The translations under genes were made by a program, and so were the position numbers. Below, piece after piece: positions 1-8,237 of a stretch of 64,000 bases of DNA (position 1 is the first letter of the stretch; each line of letters opens with the position of its first letter). This stretch comes from a virus: the IMG/VR virus record IMGVR_UViG_3300020417_001527, positions 21,790-85,789 of that record. The stretch is one strand, 5' to 3'. The notes under the pieces are model-generated. The model was given only the letters and a program-made list of their open reading frames with translations. It ran no database searches and was not told the DNA's origin.

Positions 1-223
1 TCGCGAACAGTTTGCTCTGTCAGAAATAGGATCTGATGAATTAAACATGCGATTGACTGACGATGGTTATCGATTTATAGCACCAGCTGGATCTGTGCTG
101 ATGTATCATCCTCGTACTCTGCACTCCACAATGCCAAACTTTTCTGATCTGCCAAGAACAGCTCTACTGATTCTGGCCATAAGACCGGATCTGTCAGAAC
201 CATTGTCGGTGTATCACACATAA
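1..223 (+). CDS. PhyH-type 2OG-Fe(II) oxygenase, C-terminal fragment
   Basis: The window opens inside this gene; the visible frame starts at base 2 and gives 73 residues before TAA at 221. The fragment has the C-terminal half of a phytanoyl-CoA dioxygenase-like fold: a small glycine turn (APAGSVLMYH) followed by RTLHSTMPN, where the histidine fits the distal iron ligand, and an arginine in LPRTALL that fits the 2-oxoglutarate-binding arginine. The HxD pair lies upstream of the window. Such oxygenases hydroxylate small molecules or protein side chains and are frequent in marine T4-like phages. It is followed after 10 bases by an APS-kinase-like gene on the same strand. The substrate cannot be told. 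Confidence 0.7.
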   Translation, partial: REQFALSEIGSDELNMRLTDDGYRFIAPAGSVLMYHPRTLHSTMPNFSDLPRTALLILAIRPDLSEPLSVYHT

Positions 224-233
224 AGGATAGAAC

Positions 234-662
234 GTGAAAATATTAATATTTGGATTGCCTGGTTCGGGTAAAACCACACTTGCGAAACCGTTTGCTGAGT
301 TGATTGGTGGGATACATATAAATGCTGATGTTGTTCGTGCAAGTTATAATGATTGGGACTTCAGTGAACAGGGTAGAATACGCCAAGCACAAAGAATGAA
401 ACATTTAGCAGATGGTGTTGTAATGGCAGGTAAAGTGGCCGTCGCAGACTTTGTGTGTCCAACAGAACGTGCAAGACAAGAGTTTAATCCAGACTTTACT
501 GTGTGGTTGGATACTATTAAAGAAGGCAGGTTTGAAGATACTAATGCTATGTTTGAAAAGCCTGCATATAAAGTGGACTATCATGTGGCTGAATGGTTTG
601 AAGATACTCATGCACAATTGGTTCCAGTCATTGAACGCTGGATGACGAGGAATAAAAAATGA
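234..662 (+). CDS. Adenylylsulfate kinase-like P-loop kinase
   Basis: This 142-residue protein has a clean Walker A at residues 7-15 (GLPGSGKTT) and the APS-kinase-like segment INADVVR (29-35), the position of the LDGDNxR motif of CysC. ADFVCPTERAR and VWLDTIKEGRFEDT follow in CysC order. APS kinase phosphorylates adenylylsulfate to PAPS, the donor for sulfotransferases. It is shorter than CysC (about 200 residues), so a different small-molecule kinase remains possible. The start is GTG at 234 with AAAGGA 7 bases upstream. The stop overlaps the next ATG (ATGA). Sulfotransferase-like proteins elsewhere in the window would be natural consumers of PAPS; this link is inference. Confidence 0.7.
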   Translation: MKILIFGLPGSGKTTLAKPFAELIGGIHINADVVRASYNDWDFSEQGRIRQAQRMKHLADGVVMAGKVAVADFVCPTERARQEFNPDFTVWLDTIKEGRFEDTNAMFEKPAYKVDYHVAEWFEDTHAQLVPVIERWMTRNKK

Positions 663-829
663 AAAGTTTATTAACAATATGGCAATACGCATTGGGATCT
701 TATTCAGACGATAAGACCAAACCCTATGACAAACAGATGTTGATCATAAGAACATTTTGGGTATTATTGCACATTGCAACCTGCGTAATGATTATATTAG
801 GCAACGGACATTTGCTAGGATGGTGGTAA
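659..829 (+). CDS. Small membrane protein (56 aa)
   Basis: This short gene begins with an ATGA overlap on the kinase stop and ends at TAA 827-829, one base before the next ATG. The 56-residue product has a polar N-terminal half with a KTKPYDKQ segment. It is followed by one hydrophobic stretch (about residues 30-47: IIRTFWVLLHIATCVMIIL) and a tryptophan-rich end. It is probably a single-pass inner membrane protein. I do not recognise the family. Its position between tightly coupled genes supports that it is translated. Confidence 0.55.
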   Translation: MKSLLTIWQYALGSYSDDKTKPYDKQMLIIRTFWVLLHIATCVMIILGNGHLLGWW

Positions 830-830
830 C

Positions 831-1136
831 ATGAAAAGAATATATAGAACTAACCGACTGGGTCGTATAAAAGAATTTATTAAAGAATCACACAGATTAT
901 CGCCCACAGCATTCTATTGTGAAATGGTAGAAACTGTGTTGCTGTTAACAGCTTCAGCAATACTTTCATTTACTATTCTAGATCCTGCAACAGAGATATT
1001 CATTCCATTATATCTAGCAGGTTCAATACTTGGTATAATTAGTACTGTAATACGCAAAGCATTCTTTGCCATTGTGCTATGTGCGTGGTTCACAGTAATG
1101 AACACCATAGCACTCGTTCAACTAGTAATATATTAA
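831..1136 (+). CDS. Three-helix membrane protein, unknown function
   Basis: The product has 101 residues. A basic, soluble N-terminus (1-30) is followed by three hydrophobic segments at about 33-51, 55-73 and 78-98, so it should sit in the inner membrane with three passes. The positively charged N-terminal arm suggests that end is cytoplasmic. The ATG lies one base after the stop of the preceding small membrane gene, so the two are probably co-translated and may act together. I see no catalytic motif and assign no function. Confidence 0.6.
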   Translation: MKRIYRTNRLGRIKEFIKESHRLSPTAFYCEMVETVLLLTASAILSFTILDPATEIFIPLYLAGSILGIISTVIRKAFFAIVLCAWFTVMNTIALVQLVIY

Positions 1137-1145
1137 AAGGTACAT

Positions 1146-1424
1146 ATGATAAAAGTATTCTTTATCGCAAAAATAAAAGATTTAAATGCAGACTATAAAA
1201 ATAGAAGCACAAGACTACGTAAAATGGCAGAAGGAATGCCAGGCTTTGTTTCAATTGAATCAGAAGAAATAGATGATGTTGAAATCACAGTTAGCACATG
1301 GCGTAGCCGAGAAGATGTAGAAGCATGGGCACAAGATGTAACACATGTAGAAGCAAAACGCAAACACCGAGAATGGTATCATTGGGTGCGTGGTATACAT
1401 GTGGAAACTGTGGATGACGAGTAG
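1146..1424 (+). CDS. ABM-like (dimeric ferredoxin fold) small protein
   Basis: This 92-residue protein resembles antibiotic-biosynthesis-monooxygenase (ABM) domains. It opens with a beta strand (MIKVFFIAKIK), then a helix with RSTRLRKMAEGMPGFVSIES, then the VEITVSTWRSREDVEAWAQD strand-helix, the usual 'x-x-W-x-s-x-e-a-a-W' segment of the fold, and ends with EWYHWV. ABM proteins are dimers that act as monooxygenases or only bind small molecules, so the activity is uncertain. It starts at ATG 1146 after AAAAGGT. Its last 11 bases overlap the start of the carbamoyltransferase. Confidence 0.6.
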   Translation: MIKVFFIAKIKDLNADYKNRSTRLRKMAEGMPGFVSIESEEIDDVEITVSTWRSREDVEAWAQDVTHVEAKRKHREWYHWVRGIHVETVDDE

Positions 1425-2952
1425 ATACGATGTCACGTGGGGTTGGACTGGGCTGTCACACGATGCCTCTCTGGCTGTGTTTGTGAATGATCGTCTTGAG
1501 TTTGCTTCACATTCCGAACGTTTTTCTCAAGTAAAAAATGAACGTTTCGTTCATGCAGGTCTGATGCATGAAGCACTTCAGTATGGCGTACCAGAAGAAA
1601 TATTCTTTTATGAAACTCCATGGTTAAAGAAAACTCGGCAGGCGTATGCAGGACAATACGAATTAATCAAAAAGCCTTCACCCGACCATTTTTTAAACAT
1701 GGTGTACAATGTGATGTTGAAAGCAGGCATTTCTAAGAACTGTTTTCCTGAGCAACTGCCACGTTCTCAGCCTACTCGACATCATCTTGCTCATGCCGCC
1801 GGAGGCTACTACACATCCACATACGATCATGCAACCATTGTTGTGTTGGACTCTATAGGTGAATGGGAAACATTCACCGTATGGGAAGGCATAGACAATT
1901 CTCTGCACAAACGTTTTTCACAATCATATCCACACTCTGTGGGCATATGGTATTCTGCCATGACACAGCGTATAGGATTAAAACCACAGGAACATGAATA
2001 CATACTGATGGGCATGGCCGCAATAGGCGATCCAAAAAAATATTATTCTGAAATAAAACGAGATTTTATTGCTCGCATGCCTGATCAATCCAATCCTCGT
2101 GTGCGGTTTCGACGCAACTGTCATAGAGGCTGTAGAGATTGGCGACCTGATTTAAACACACCACAGGATTATGCCGACATTGCCGCGGCCACACAACGCA
2201 TATATGAAGAAATATTCACAGGCATACTGGAATACACTCGTACTCATTTCCCTTCACGCAACCTTGTGTTGATGGGTGGCTGTGTGTTAAATTGTGTAGC
2301 AAACAGTTTAGCGGCCAATTATTATGATGATATATGGATAATGCCCAACCCAGGTGATGCTGGTTCGGCCATTGGTTGTGTACTTGCACACAAAAAACAA
2401 AGATTAGAGTTTACTCATGCATTTCTAGGAGCGGATATACCTGGTGAATATCCCATAGAAGAAATATTGGAAGATCTGCATGAACACAAAATTACAGCGG
2501 TTGCTTCGGGCCGAGCCGAGTTTGGACCACGAGCATTAGGACATAGAAGTATCTTGGCCGATCCCCGAGGCGCCGATGTAAAAGACAGAGTTAATCGAAT
2601 TAAACAGCGTGAAGCATTTAGACCATTTGCTCCAATGATACTGGAAGAACATGCATATCGGTATTTTGATATGCCTGTAAAAACATCTCCGTATATGCAA
2701 TTTGTAGCCAAATGTAAACGGCCCAAAGAGTTTCCTGCCATCATACACTATGATAATACTTCTAGAGTGCAAACTGTGGGCAAGGAAATGGGTCCTGTTA
2801 GAACGCTGTTGGAACGTTGGTATGCAGAAACTGGTTGTCCCATGCTGTTAAATACTAGTCTTAACATAAAAGGAAAGCCTCTGGTAAACATACATCATGA
2901 TGCTGTACGCTGGAGTGCTGAATATGGGGTTGACATATGCTTGCCAAGATAG
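1414..2952 (+). CDS. Carbamoyltransferase (NodU/CmcH family)
   Basis: Carbamoyltransferases of this family move a carbamoyl group from carbamoyl phosphate, through carbamoyl-AMP, to a hydroxyl of a sugar or natural product. The N-terminal Kae1-like ATPase half shows GLSHDAS near residue 15, the metal-ligand histidines in RHHLAHAAGGYY, and MGGCVLNCVANS with GDAGSAIGC. The C-terminal YrdC-like half shows SGRAEFGPRALGHRSILADPR. I prefer ATG 1414 (512 residues) over ATG 1390 because it gives the normal short lead to HDAS and an 11-base overlap with the preceding stop, a spacing seen repeatedly here. Carbamoyltransferases are known from marine T4-like phages. The acceptor is unknown. Confidence 0.9.
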   Translation: MTSRYDVTWGWTGLSHDASLAVFVNDRLEFASHSERFSQVKNERFVHAGLMHEALQYGVPEEIFFYETPWLKKTRQAYAGQYELIKKPSPDHFLNMVYNVMLKAGISKNCFPEQLPRSQPTRHHLAHAAGGYYTSTYDHATIVVLDSIGEWETFTVWEGIDNSLHKRFSQSYPHSVGIWYSAMTQRIGLKPQEHEYILMGMAAIGDPKKYYSEIKRDFIARMPDQSNPRVRFRRNCHRGCRDWRPDLNTPQDYADIAAATQRIYEEIFTGILEYTRTHFPSRNLVLMGGCVLNCVANSLAANYYDDIWIMPNPGDAGSAIGCVLAHKKQRLEFTHAFLGADIPGEYPIEEILEDLHEHKITAVASGRAEFGPRALGHRSILADPRGADVKDRVNRIKQREAFRPFAPMILEEHAYRYFDMPVKTSPYMQFVAKCKRPKEFPAIIHYDNTSRVQTVGKEMGPVRTLLERWYAETGCPMLLNTSLNIKGKPLVNIHHDAVRWSAEYGVDICLPR

Positions 2953-3062
2953 TAAAATTATTAGAGTATTTGCCCATTATAGGGCCGCGATTGCGTAAAC
3001 AAAGACGCAGACGTGAACTGATGGAAAAGATTGCAAAACAAGATCCATTTATATATGAATAG
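2937..3062 (+). CDS. Small basic protein downstream of carbamoyltransferase (41 aa)
   Basis: ATG 2937 lies 16 bases inside the carbamoyltransferase end and has GGGG five bases upstream; TAG is at 3060-3062. The 41-residue product is amphipathic and very basic in the middle (LRKQRRRRELMEK) and ends DPFIYE. Tiny proteins next to NodU-type carbamoyltransferases are common in other clusters (for example DUF5989 proteins), but those I remember are more hydrophobic, so I do not equate them. AGGAG for the next gene follows the stop directly. Confidence 0.45.
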   Translation: MLAKIVKLLEYLPIIGPRLRKQRRRRELMEKIAKQDPFIYE

Positions 3063-3070
3063 GAGTACAG

Positions 3071-3433
3071 ATGTCACAATTTGACTGGAAACGTCCTACG
3101 TGTGCAATGCTGGGAGCATTTCAACCATGGACAGACGAACACACACGAGAGTTCGAATCAATCATTAAAAGATCCTCACAGGTGGTTGTGTGGGTACAGG
3201 AAGCAGACAAGACTGTGAAACGACCACATGATTTTATTTTTGTGAGAGATCAAATTGAACAGGCATTGAGCCAAGCTGGCTATGACAATGAAGAAGACTT
3301 TATCATTCAGCCTGTGCCTTATGTGGTAGATTTTGTTTTTACCAATGAAGGTGAATACAGAATTACCAGGCCTTTTCTGGGTCAAACACAAGAGCCTGAT
3401 GTGATAGATGCCACGGCCCAAACTGTAAATTAA
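3071..3433 (+). CDS. Cytidylyltransferase-fold nucleotidyltransferase-like protein
   Basis: This 120-residue protein starts like an HIGH-superfamily nucleotidyltransferase: GAFQPWTDEH at residues 15-24 fits the G-x-F-x-P-x-H-x-x-H loop. The first histidine is threonine (T21) and only H24 remains. A strand with VVVWVQEAD and a helix with RDQIEQAL follow as in NMNAT- or cytidylyltransferase-type enzymes. The C-terminal ISSTxxR-like motif is not obvious, so activity is uncertain. The start is ATG 3071 with AGGAG at 3061. Its 3' end overlaps the convergent gene by 71 bases, unusually long for this compact genome. Confidence 0.5.
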   Translation: MSQFDWKRPTCAMLGAFQPWTDEHTREFESIIKRSSQVVVWVQEADKTVKRPHDFIFVRDQIEQALSQAGYDNEEDFIIQPVPYVVDFVFTNEGEYRITRPFLGQTQEPDVIDATAQTVN

Positions 3434-4151
3434 CTGCGTCAGCACAATCATAAAATTTTTGCAAAGTGTTTGCGAGTTCAATTCTAAATCGCAGAGCTTT
3501 TATTTCTAGATGACGAATCTCTGGCACCGAGTCCAATTCATATTCTATGGTGTCTAGATACTTCTGCATATTCTTTTTAAACATGCCCATGAAGCCAGCC
3601 TTGGACACATCCGTGTCGTAGGGCACATTATAATACTGTGAAGAGTCCCAATTTTGATAGTATGTTTTTAGATGTTCTTTGTTTTCAATCGTAACGAGTT
3701 TTAAATCAGGCAACCAATGATACACATCCAGAGTTGATTTCATCCAGGATTGTTCTTCAATCTGCATGTGTATTCGATCTTCTATTAGTCCTTGTGTGAT
3801 CAATTCAGATATGTACATCATTCTGTCAGAGCCAGGATGTGCAACCAATTTATAATTTTCAGACCATTGCATCTGTTGTGGAGCCAATATGCCTCGACGA
3901 TAAATGTCTGAACCTACCACACATGCTTTGTGCATGGTATAAAATCCTTTTATTCGGTCTAGATCTCTCCAGTCGGTGGCAATATATTGAGCGATACTTT
4001 CTGCTTCTAACCAAGCAGGATCCATGCGTCTAATATCTGCCAACTGCACATACTGATCCAGAGTAACTTCAGCCATGTAGATGGTGTTGCCTGAATTGGC
4101 GAAATAATCATCCACCACTGAATCTAATAGATTAGAATTAAAGTCTACCAC
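3363..4151 (-). CDS. ParB/sulfiredoxin-like protein with HPGSDR motif
   Basis: I do not recognise a named family, but this 262-residue protein shares a module with two others here (4782-5708 and 20929-21771). The module is a G-[IL]-[LT]-[AT]-P turn (residues 87-91, RRGILAPQQM) followed by HPGSDR (105-110) and a helix. The order resembles ParB-N/Srx domains, where a 'gl-PV' strand precedes the helix that binds nucleotide. Function is not inferred beyond that; ParB/Srx folds can be nucleases, CTPases or kinases. The start is GTG at 4151, overlapping the upstream stop by 7 bases. The C-terminal 23 codons overlap a + strand gene. Confidence 0.5.
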   Translation of the reverse strand: MVDFNSNLLDSVVDDYFANSGNTIYMAEVTLDQYVQLADIRRMDPAWLEAESIAQYIATDWRDLDRIKGFYTMHKACVVGSDIYRRGILAPQQMQWSENYKLVAHPGSDRMMYISELITQGLIEDRIHMQIEEQSWMKSTLDVYHWLPDLKLVTIENKEHLKTYYQNWDSSQYYNVPYDTDVSKAGFMGMFKKNMQKYLDTIEYELDSVPEIRHLEIKALRFRIELANTLQKFYDCADAVNLQFGPWHLSHQALVFDPEKAW

Positions 4152-4858
4152 TTGTCAATGCCCAGTATTGCTCTCATTTGATAGTATTGTAAATCTTGTT
4201 TGGTTTTAATATCGCACCATGGACCACCATTGGTGAAATGCAGAGCACCAGCATCTTCTCGATATTCATATTCGTCTACCAACCAATTCCAGCGTAAATC
4301 AATTGATCCTATTTCTTCGTCTTTAAGATGTAAAAACCTGTGCAGTTCTCGAGGCTCAGCTGAATTACAATACTCGGGTGTTAGTGTTCTATTACTGGGG
4401 TGGGCACAATTCCACATTATTAGACTGCTCCAGTTCTTGCGTGGAAAATTTTCCTGCACATGACCAAATGCTTTTTCTTTTATTGTGCTTTTGTAGTCGT
4501 GTTTGCAAACCATTACAGCATAACGATCGTCACGCTGTTCCCAAAGTCTAGCAACATTGTCTTGCCATAAAAAATCTCCATCACAGAATATGGCCCAGCC
4601 TTGCCAAAAACTCACAAATGGAATAAAAAATCTAGAATAAACAAAAGCAGTTGATTCATTGTCTTTCTTTTCTCGCCCATAATATGGAATGGTATTGATA
4701 CAATTTGGTTTTATTATCGCATCTTTGCAATAGTGCCTCATTGAGCTGATGCACAAATCATACATTTCTCTGTGTCGAGAATCAAAACCAACGTGAACTA
4801 TAGGGTGTGTACTTGTCGATTGGGCTCGTTGGATTGTGGATTGCATTAAAGAAAACAT
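4145..4858 (-). CDS. Glycosyltransferase-like protein (GT-A fold, DxD)
   Basis: The 237-residue product has the layout of a GT-A nucleotide-sugar transferase. An N-terminal strand (IVHVGFDSR, 20-28) is followed by a helix (MYDLCISSMR), VYSRFFIP (the substrate loop of GT8-like enzymes), and the metal-binding FCDGDFLW with DxD at 93-95. Later segments include HFTNGGPW, similar to the HxxG(x)KPW end of GT8 proteins. Donor and acceptor are unknown. It sits between the two HPGSD-motif proteins on the same strand, so the three are probably one operon. The 3' overlap is 7 bases; the 5' end overlaps its upstream neighbour by about 77 bases. Confidence 0.65.
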   Translation of the reverse strand: MFSLMQSTIQRAQSTSTHPIVHVGFDSRHREMYDLCISSMRHYCKDAIIKPNCINTIPYYGREKKDNESTAFVYSRFFIPFVSFWQGWAIFCDGDFLWQDNVARLWEQRDDRYAVMVCKHDYKSTIKEKAFGHVQENFPRKNWSSLIMWNCAHPSNRTLTPEYCNSAEPRELHRFLHLKDEEIGSIDLRWNWLVDEYEYREDAGALHFTNGGPWCDIKTKQDLQYYQMRAILGIDKW

Positions 4859-5708
4859 TGTTGGGTCTCCATATTCCGTATTCTTTGGTGATACATCGGT
4901 CTCCGATCATTAGAGTGTTATCATCTATCAGTTTTATATCCCACAGCATGTCAATGTCACGCCACATGCCTTCTCTGTGTATTGCATCAAAATAACTCAA
5001 ATGCCACACAGCCGTACGAAAACGATTTTCACCCCAGGTGTTTAGTTTTTTGTGATACTTGCGTATGCCGTTGAACACTGGCATGTTGTGTGGTGAACAA
5101 CCTTCACGCCACATTTCCAACCATTCATACACACAATGATGAGTAGGGTGTGTGAAATTTGGAAAACATGCTTCAATCTTTTCACGAGTATCGCATACTT
5201 CATGATCCCAGTCTCGGTAAAACTTGTAGTTTACACGAGCATAATCAATGTACACAAAAGGCACTTCGTCCAGTGGCTCAGCTAAAAATATAATAGCATA
5301 TGATTTGTCTGAACCGGGGTGACAGTTTACAGTTGGATATCCAAAGCTCAACATCTGTACAGGTGCAGTTATACAGCCCTGTTCATTGATATCTTGACTC
5401 AGCCAATAGATCTTAAATAGCTTGTATATGGCTTGTAGATCTGGATCTGCATCAGCGTGAACATGCAGAGGACCTATTCGATGAAATTCTTCTTTTTTGG
5501 ATCTATCAACCCGCAAAAAATTATCAATTATACGAGAAAAGTCATTCACAACTCGCAAACCATTCTGTGCCAAGATGTCATAGAATACTTGACTAGATAT
5601 AGAACCTCGTATATAATAAGCATTATGAGTTGAATTTGACCAGTCTACAAAGTGTTCAAGATAGGAACGTTTTTCAGCAAGATCTGTGCTTTGGTTAAAA
5701 CTACGCAT
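4782..5708 (-). CDS. ParB/sulfiredoxin-like protein with HPGSDK motif
   Basis: This 308-residue protein is a distant relative of the 3363-4151 product. It has GCITAPVQML at 111-120 and HPGSDK at 130-135, followed by a hydrophobic helix and strand ending EVPFVYID, the same order as in ParB-N/Srx-type domains. An N-terminal region of about 100 residues has no recognised motif. The C-terminal third is rich in W and H (CVYEWLEMW, TAVWHLSYFDAIH). It is the first gene of a short minus-strand operon and stands head to head with 5735-6439; only 26 bases separate the two starts. Confidence 0.5.
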   Translation of the reverse strand: MRSFNQSTDLAEKRSYLEHFVDWSNSTHNAYYIRGSISSQVFYDILAQNGLRVVNDFSRIIDNFLRVDRSKKEEFHRIGPLHVHADADPDLQAIYKLFKIYWLSQDINEQGCITAPVQMLSFGYPTVNCHPGSDKSYAIIFLAEPLDEVPFVYIDYARVNYKFYRDWDHEVCDTREKIEACFPNFTHPTHHCVYEWLEMWREGCSPHNMPVFNGIRKYHKKLNTWGENRFRTAVWHLSYFDAIHREGMWRDIDMLWDIKLIDDNTLMIGDRCITKEYGIWRPNNVFFNAIHNPTSPIDKYTPYSSRWF

Positions 5709-5734
5709 ATAATTAGTTATGATAGGAAAAACAC

Positions 5735-6439
5735 ATGCTAGACGTCTTTTATATCAGCTACAATGAATCGTTTGCTGATGAGAATTATGAAATGCTGAAA
5801 GTCTTTGCCCCACATGCCCAACGAGTGCATGGTGTCAAAGGCATATTTGAAGCACACAAAACAGCGGCCGAACGAGCAAAAACTTCACACTTTTATGTGG
5901 TTGATGCAGATGCAATCATTGAAGAAGAATTTAAATTTAAATTTGTACCCAACAAGTTTAAAGAAGCATATCCAAATGTGATGGAAACAGAATGTGTGTT
6001 CACATACAGATCACGCAATCCTGTCAATGATTTAATTTACGGCTATGGTGCTGTTAAACTGTTTCCCAGAGAACCTTTTCTCAAACTAACAGATTGGTCA
6101 GTGGACATGACAACATCAATTGGTTGTCCTTTTGTGCCCAAGTTCCAAATAAGTAATGTTACAGCGTTTAACACAGATCCTTTTAACACATGGAAATCAG
6201 CGTTCAGAGAATGTGTTAAACTCAGCTCAAACATTATAGATAACAATGATAACATTGACGATGAATACAGACTTAAAGTTTGGTGTGCAAGAGGTGAAAA
6301 ACGACCTTTTGGAGAATACGCTCTACTGGGAGCTCAACAAGGAGCAGACTTTGGCGAAACATATCGTGGTGACAAAGACGCACTAAAAATGATCAACGAC
6401 TTTGATTGGTTGGCAAAGAAATTTGAAGAAGCAGTATGA
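5735..6439 (+). CDS. Glycosyltransferase-like protein (VVDADA)
   Basis: The product (234 residues) begins with a strand (MLDVFYISY), then a helix region and VVDADA at 55-60, whose DxD (57-59) fits the nucleotide-sugar/metal site of GT-A enzymes. The loop KGIFEAHKTAAERA before it resembles the donor-binding region of such proteins. Similar phage proteins exist from memory, but donor and acceptor cannot be told. It starts at ATG 5735 with AGGAAAA upstream and ends in an ATGA overlap with the methyltransferase-like gene, suggesting coupled translation. Confidence 0.55.
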   Translation: MLDVFYISYNESFADENYEMLKVFAPHAQRVHGVKGIFEAHKTAAERAKTSHFYVVDADAIIEEEFKFKFVPNKFKEAYPNVMETECVFTYRSRNPVNDLIYGYGAVKLFPREPFLKLTDWSVDMTTSIGCPFVPKFQISNVTAFNTDPFNTWKSAFRECVKLSSNIIDNNDNIDDEYRLKVWCARGEKRPFGEYALLGAQQGADFGETYRGDKDALKMINDFDWLAKKFEEAV

Positions 6440-7383
6440 CCGCAGATTGGGAAGAAACAACAGAGCTGGTAACCAGCAAGTATCATTGGGTAAACGGAAT
6501 AGATGAATATCTAAAACGTACCAAGCACCCTCTGTACAAAAAGTTTTCTGCAATTCGCAATGCAGTATTCTTTATGAATGCATACAGACAAAAAGAACTT
6601 ATACTGGACGAAATAGGCAGAGGTGATTCTCCTTATTCAGAAGAATTTGTTAATATTATCCTGCATGGCAACATACAATGGACTGAATGGTTGACACACA
6701 AGAAACTGGTCAACTACATGGCTCATTGCATAGACATAGATCTGTTTAAAATATTGAATGATTGGCATGATAGATTTGGCGGAGATGTGATCAATATCAA
6801 TGATCATTTTTCACGTGGACAAATACAGAGCAAACTGTGGATGATGGATGAGCTGGATAAAATTGTAGAAGATGGCAACATGGGCAATGTACTCATGTAC
6901 GGTGGATGGTTCAACACGTTTGCATACTTCTTGTTTGAGCGTTTTAAAATAAAACAGATATTTTCATTGGACATAGACCCAGACGTTTGGGAAGTGGCAG
7001 ACTGCTTCAATGCTAAAAAATGCTATGACGAAGCATGGACTTTCAAGGCCGCAACAGCAGATTGTAATCGTTTGCAATATAAAAATGGCAAAACCACATT
7101 TGAAGTGCCCAGGCCCAACATGAATCCTACCACAGTAGAATTTAAACCCAATCTTGTTATTAACACATCATGTGAACACATGAAAGATGATTGGTTTTAT
7201 AATCTGCCCAAAGGCATGCCTGTGTGTTTGCAAACCAATGATTATTTTGAAAACACACAACACATGAACTGTGTGCATAATTTGGATGAAGCTCGTGCAA
7301 AATATCAATTTTCAGAAGAGCTGTATGGCGGTGAATTAAAAACATATCTATATAAAAGGTACACACTAATTGGAATTGTTTGA
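6436..7383 (+). CDS. Class I SAM-dependent methyltransferase-like protein
   Basis: This is a 315-residue protein. The N-terminal 145 residues have no clear motif. Then comes a Rossmann-like start, NVLMYGGWFNTFAYFL (151-166), with a glycine pair at motif I, and IFSLDIDPDVWEVAD (175-189), whose D179/D181 fit the acidic residue that binds the SAM ribose. NLVINTSCEHMKDDW fits motif IV. It does not look like the four GPxNxG methyltransferases farther along. ATGA overlap with the upstream sugar-transferase-like gene. Substrate unknown. Confidence 0.6.
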   Translation: MTADWEETTELVTSKYHWVNGIDEYLKRTKHPLYKKFSAIRNAVFFMNAYRQKELILDEIGRGDSPYSEEFVNIILHGNIQWTEWLTHKKLVNYMAHCIDIDLFKILNDWHDRFGGDVININDHFSRGQIQSKLWMMDELDKIVEDGNMGNVLMYGGWFNTFAYFLFERFKIKQIFSLDIDPDVWEVADCFNAKKCYDEAWTFKAATADCNRLQYKNGKTTFEVPRPNMNPTTVEFKPNLVINTSCEHMKDDWFYNLPKGMPVCLQTNDYFENTQHMNCVHNLDEARAKYQFSEELYGGELKTYLYKRYTLIGIV

Positions 7384-7975
7384 GCAACAGTTGACAGGCA
7401 GAGATGATCATCTTGCTGGCCAATCAGAAACCATGGATGATGTTGTGTATCACTATAACAGTCTAGGCTTTCGCGGTCAAGAGTTTGCAGGTGAAGTTGG
7501 CGTTGTAGGAGATTCGTTTGTGTTTGGATTGGGTGTAGCACATGCATTTCCACACATACTGTCCATGGATAACATGGGCTATCCTTCTGCTTCCAATGAC
7601 ATGATTGTAAGACATGCTATACAGTACATTCGCAACTATGCACCTGCCACAGTCGTTGTGTGCTGGACATACGGATACAGAAGAGAATGGATACGACCTG
7701 ATGGCAAAGTGTATAGATTTAAAAACATGGATATGGACACACCAGATGATTATTTTTGGTTGATGTCTGAATTACAAAATGAACCGTGGGACAATTACAA
7801 CTACTACAAGAACAAACTGTTGATTGAATCGTTTTGTGCAGTAAATAATGTAAAACTGTTACAGATAGATAATCATGTAATTGTAAATGATAAAAAGGGT
7901 GCAGACGGAAAGCACCCAGGACAAGAATGGCACAACGCAGTGGCCATAAAAGTGAGTGAGATGCTGGATGCTTAA
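7376..7975 (+). CDS. SGNH/GDSL-type hydrolase-like protein
   Basis: The catalytic signature is complete. GDS lies in VVGDSFVFGLG (the serine is about residue 47 from the start chosen), and DGKHPG near the C-terminus supplies the Asp-x-x-His. The GFRGQEF segment just before block I is typical of phage and polysaccharide-associated SGNH proteins. The family includes esterases and O-acyl transferases or deacylases on sugars. No ATG occurs before 7433. TTG 7376 gives an 8-base stop/start overlap (TTGTTTGA) matching others in this window; TTG 7370 is the alternative. About 199 residues. Confidence 0.7.
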   Translation: MFEQQLTGRDDHLAGQSETMDDVVYHYNSLGFRGQEFAGEVGVVGDSFVFGLGVAHAFPHILSMDNMGYPSASNDMIVRHAIQYIRNYAPATVVVCWTYGYRREWIRPDGKVYRFKNMDMDTPDDYFWLMSELQNEPWDNYNYYKNKLLIESFCAVNNVKLLQIDNHVIVNDKKGADGKHPGQEWHNAVAIKVSEMLDA

Positions 7976-8237
7976 CAATGTAACATGGGGCCGTAATGCA
8001 GGTCGAATCAACATAGAGGATCTATCCACACGTGAGTTACAGCGTGAATGTTCAAGAGCTTTGGCATCTGGAGCCATTGTGGCCACGTCTGCAAACCTAA
8101 CTAAGTACAACAAACAGGCTCCTCATAACAGTCATCTATGGTATAGAGCTGTTATAGAAGATTATGTAAAACAATACGGTGGCTTGCCAAGTCGTGCAGG
8201 TCCTGGTGTAGATGTAAAACTGATACTGGAGGAATAA
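7968..8237 (+). CDS. Hypothetical protein (89 aa)
   Basis: I do not recognise this protein. ATG 7968 overlaps the previous stop by 8 bases (ATGCTTAA), which I prefer to the in-frame GTG at 7956. The product is soluble and mixed-charge, with ELQRECSRALASGAIVATSANL followed by a tyrosine-rich C-terminal half (HLWYRAVIEDYVKQYGG). The stop overlaps the next ATG as TAATG, and GGAGG for that gene lies inside its last codons, so it is probably co-translated with the methyltransferase that follows. Confidence 0.55.
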   Translation: MLNNVTWGRNAGRINIEDLSTRELQRECSRALASGAIVATSANLTKYNKQAPHNSHLWYRAVIEDYVKQYGGLPSRAGPGVDVKLILEE

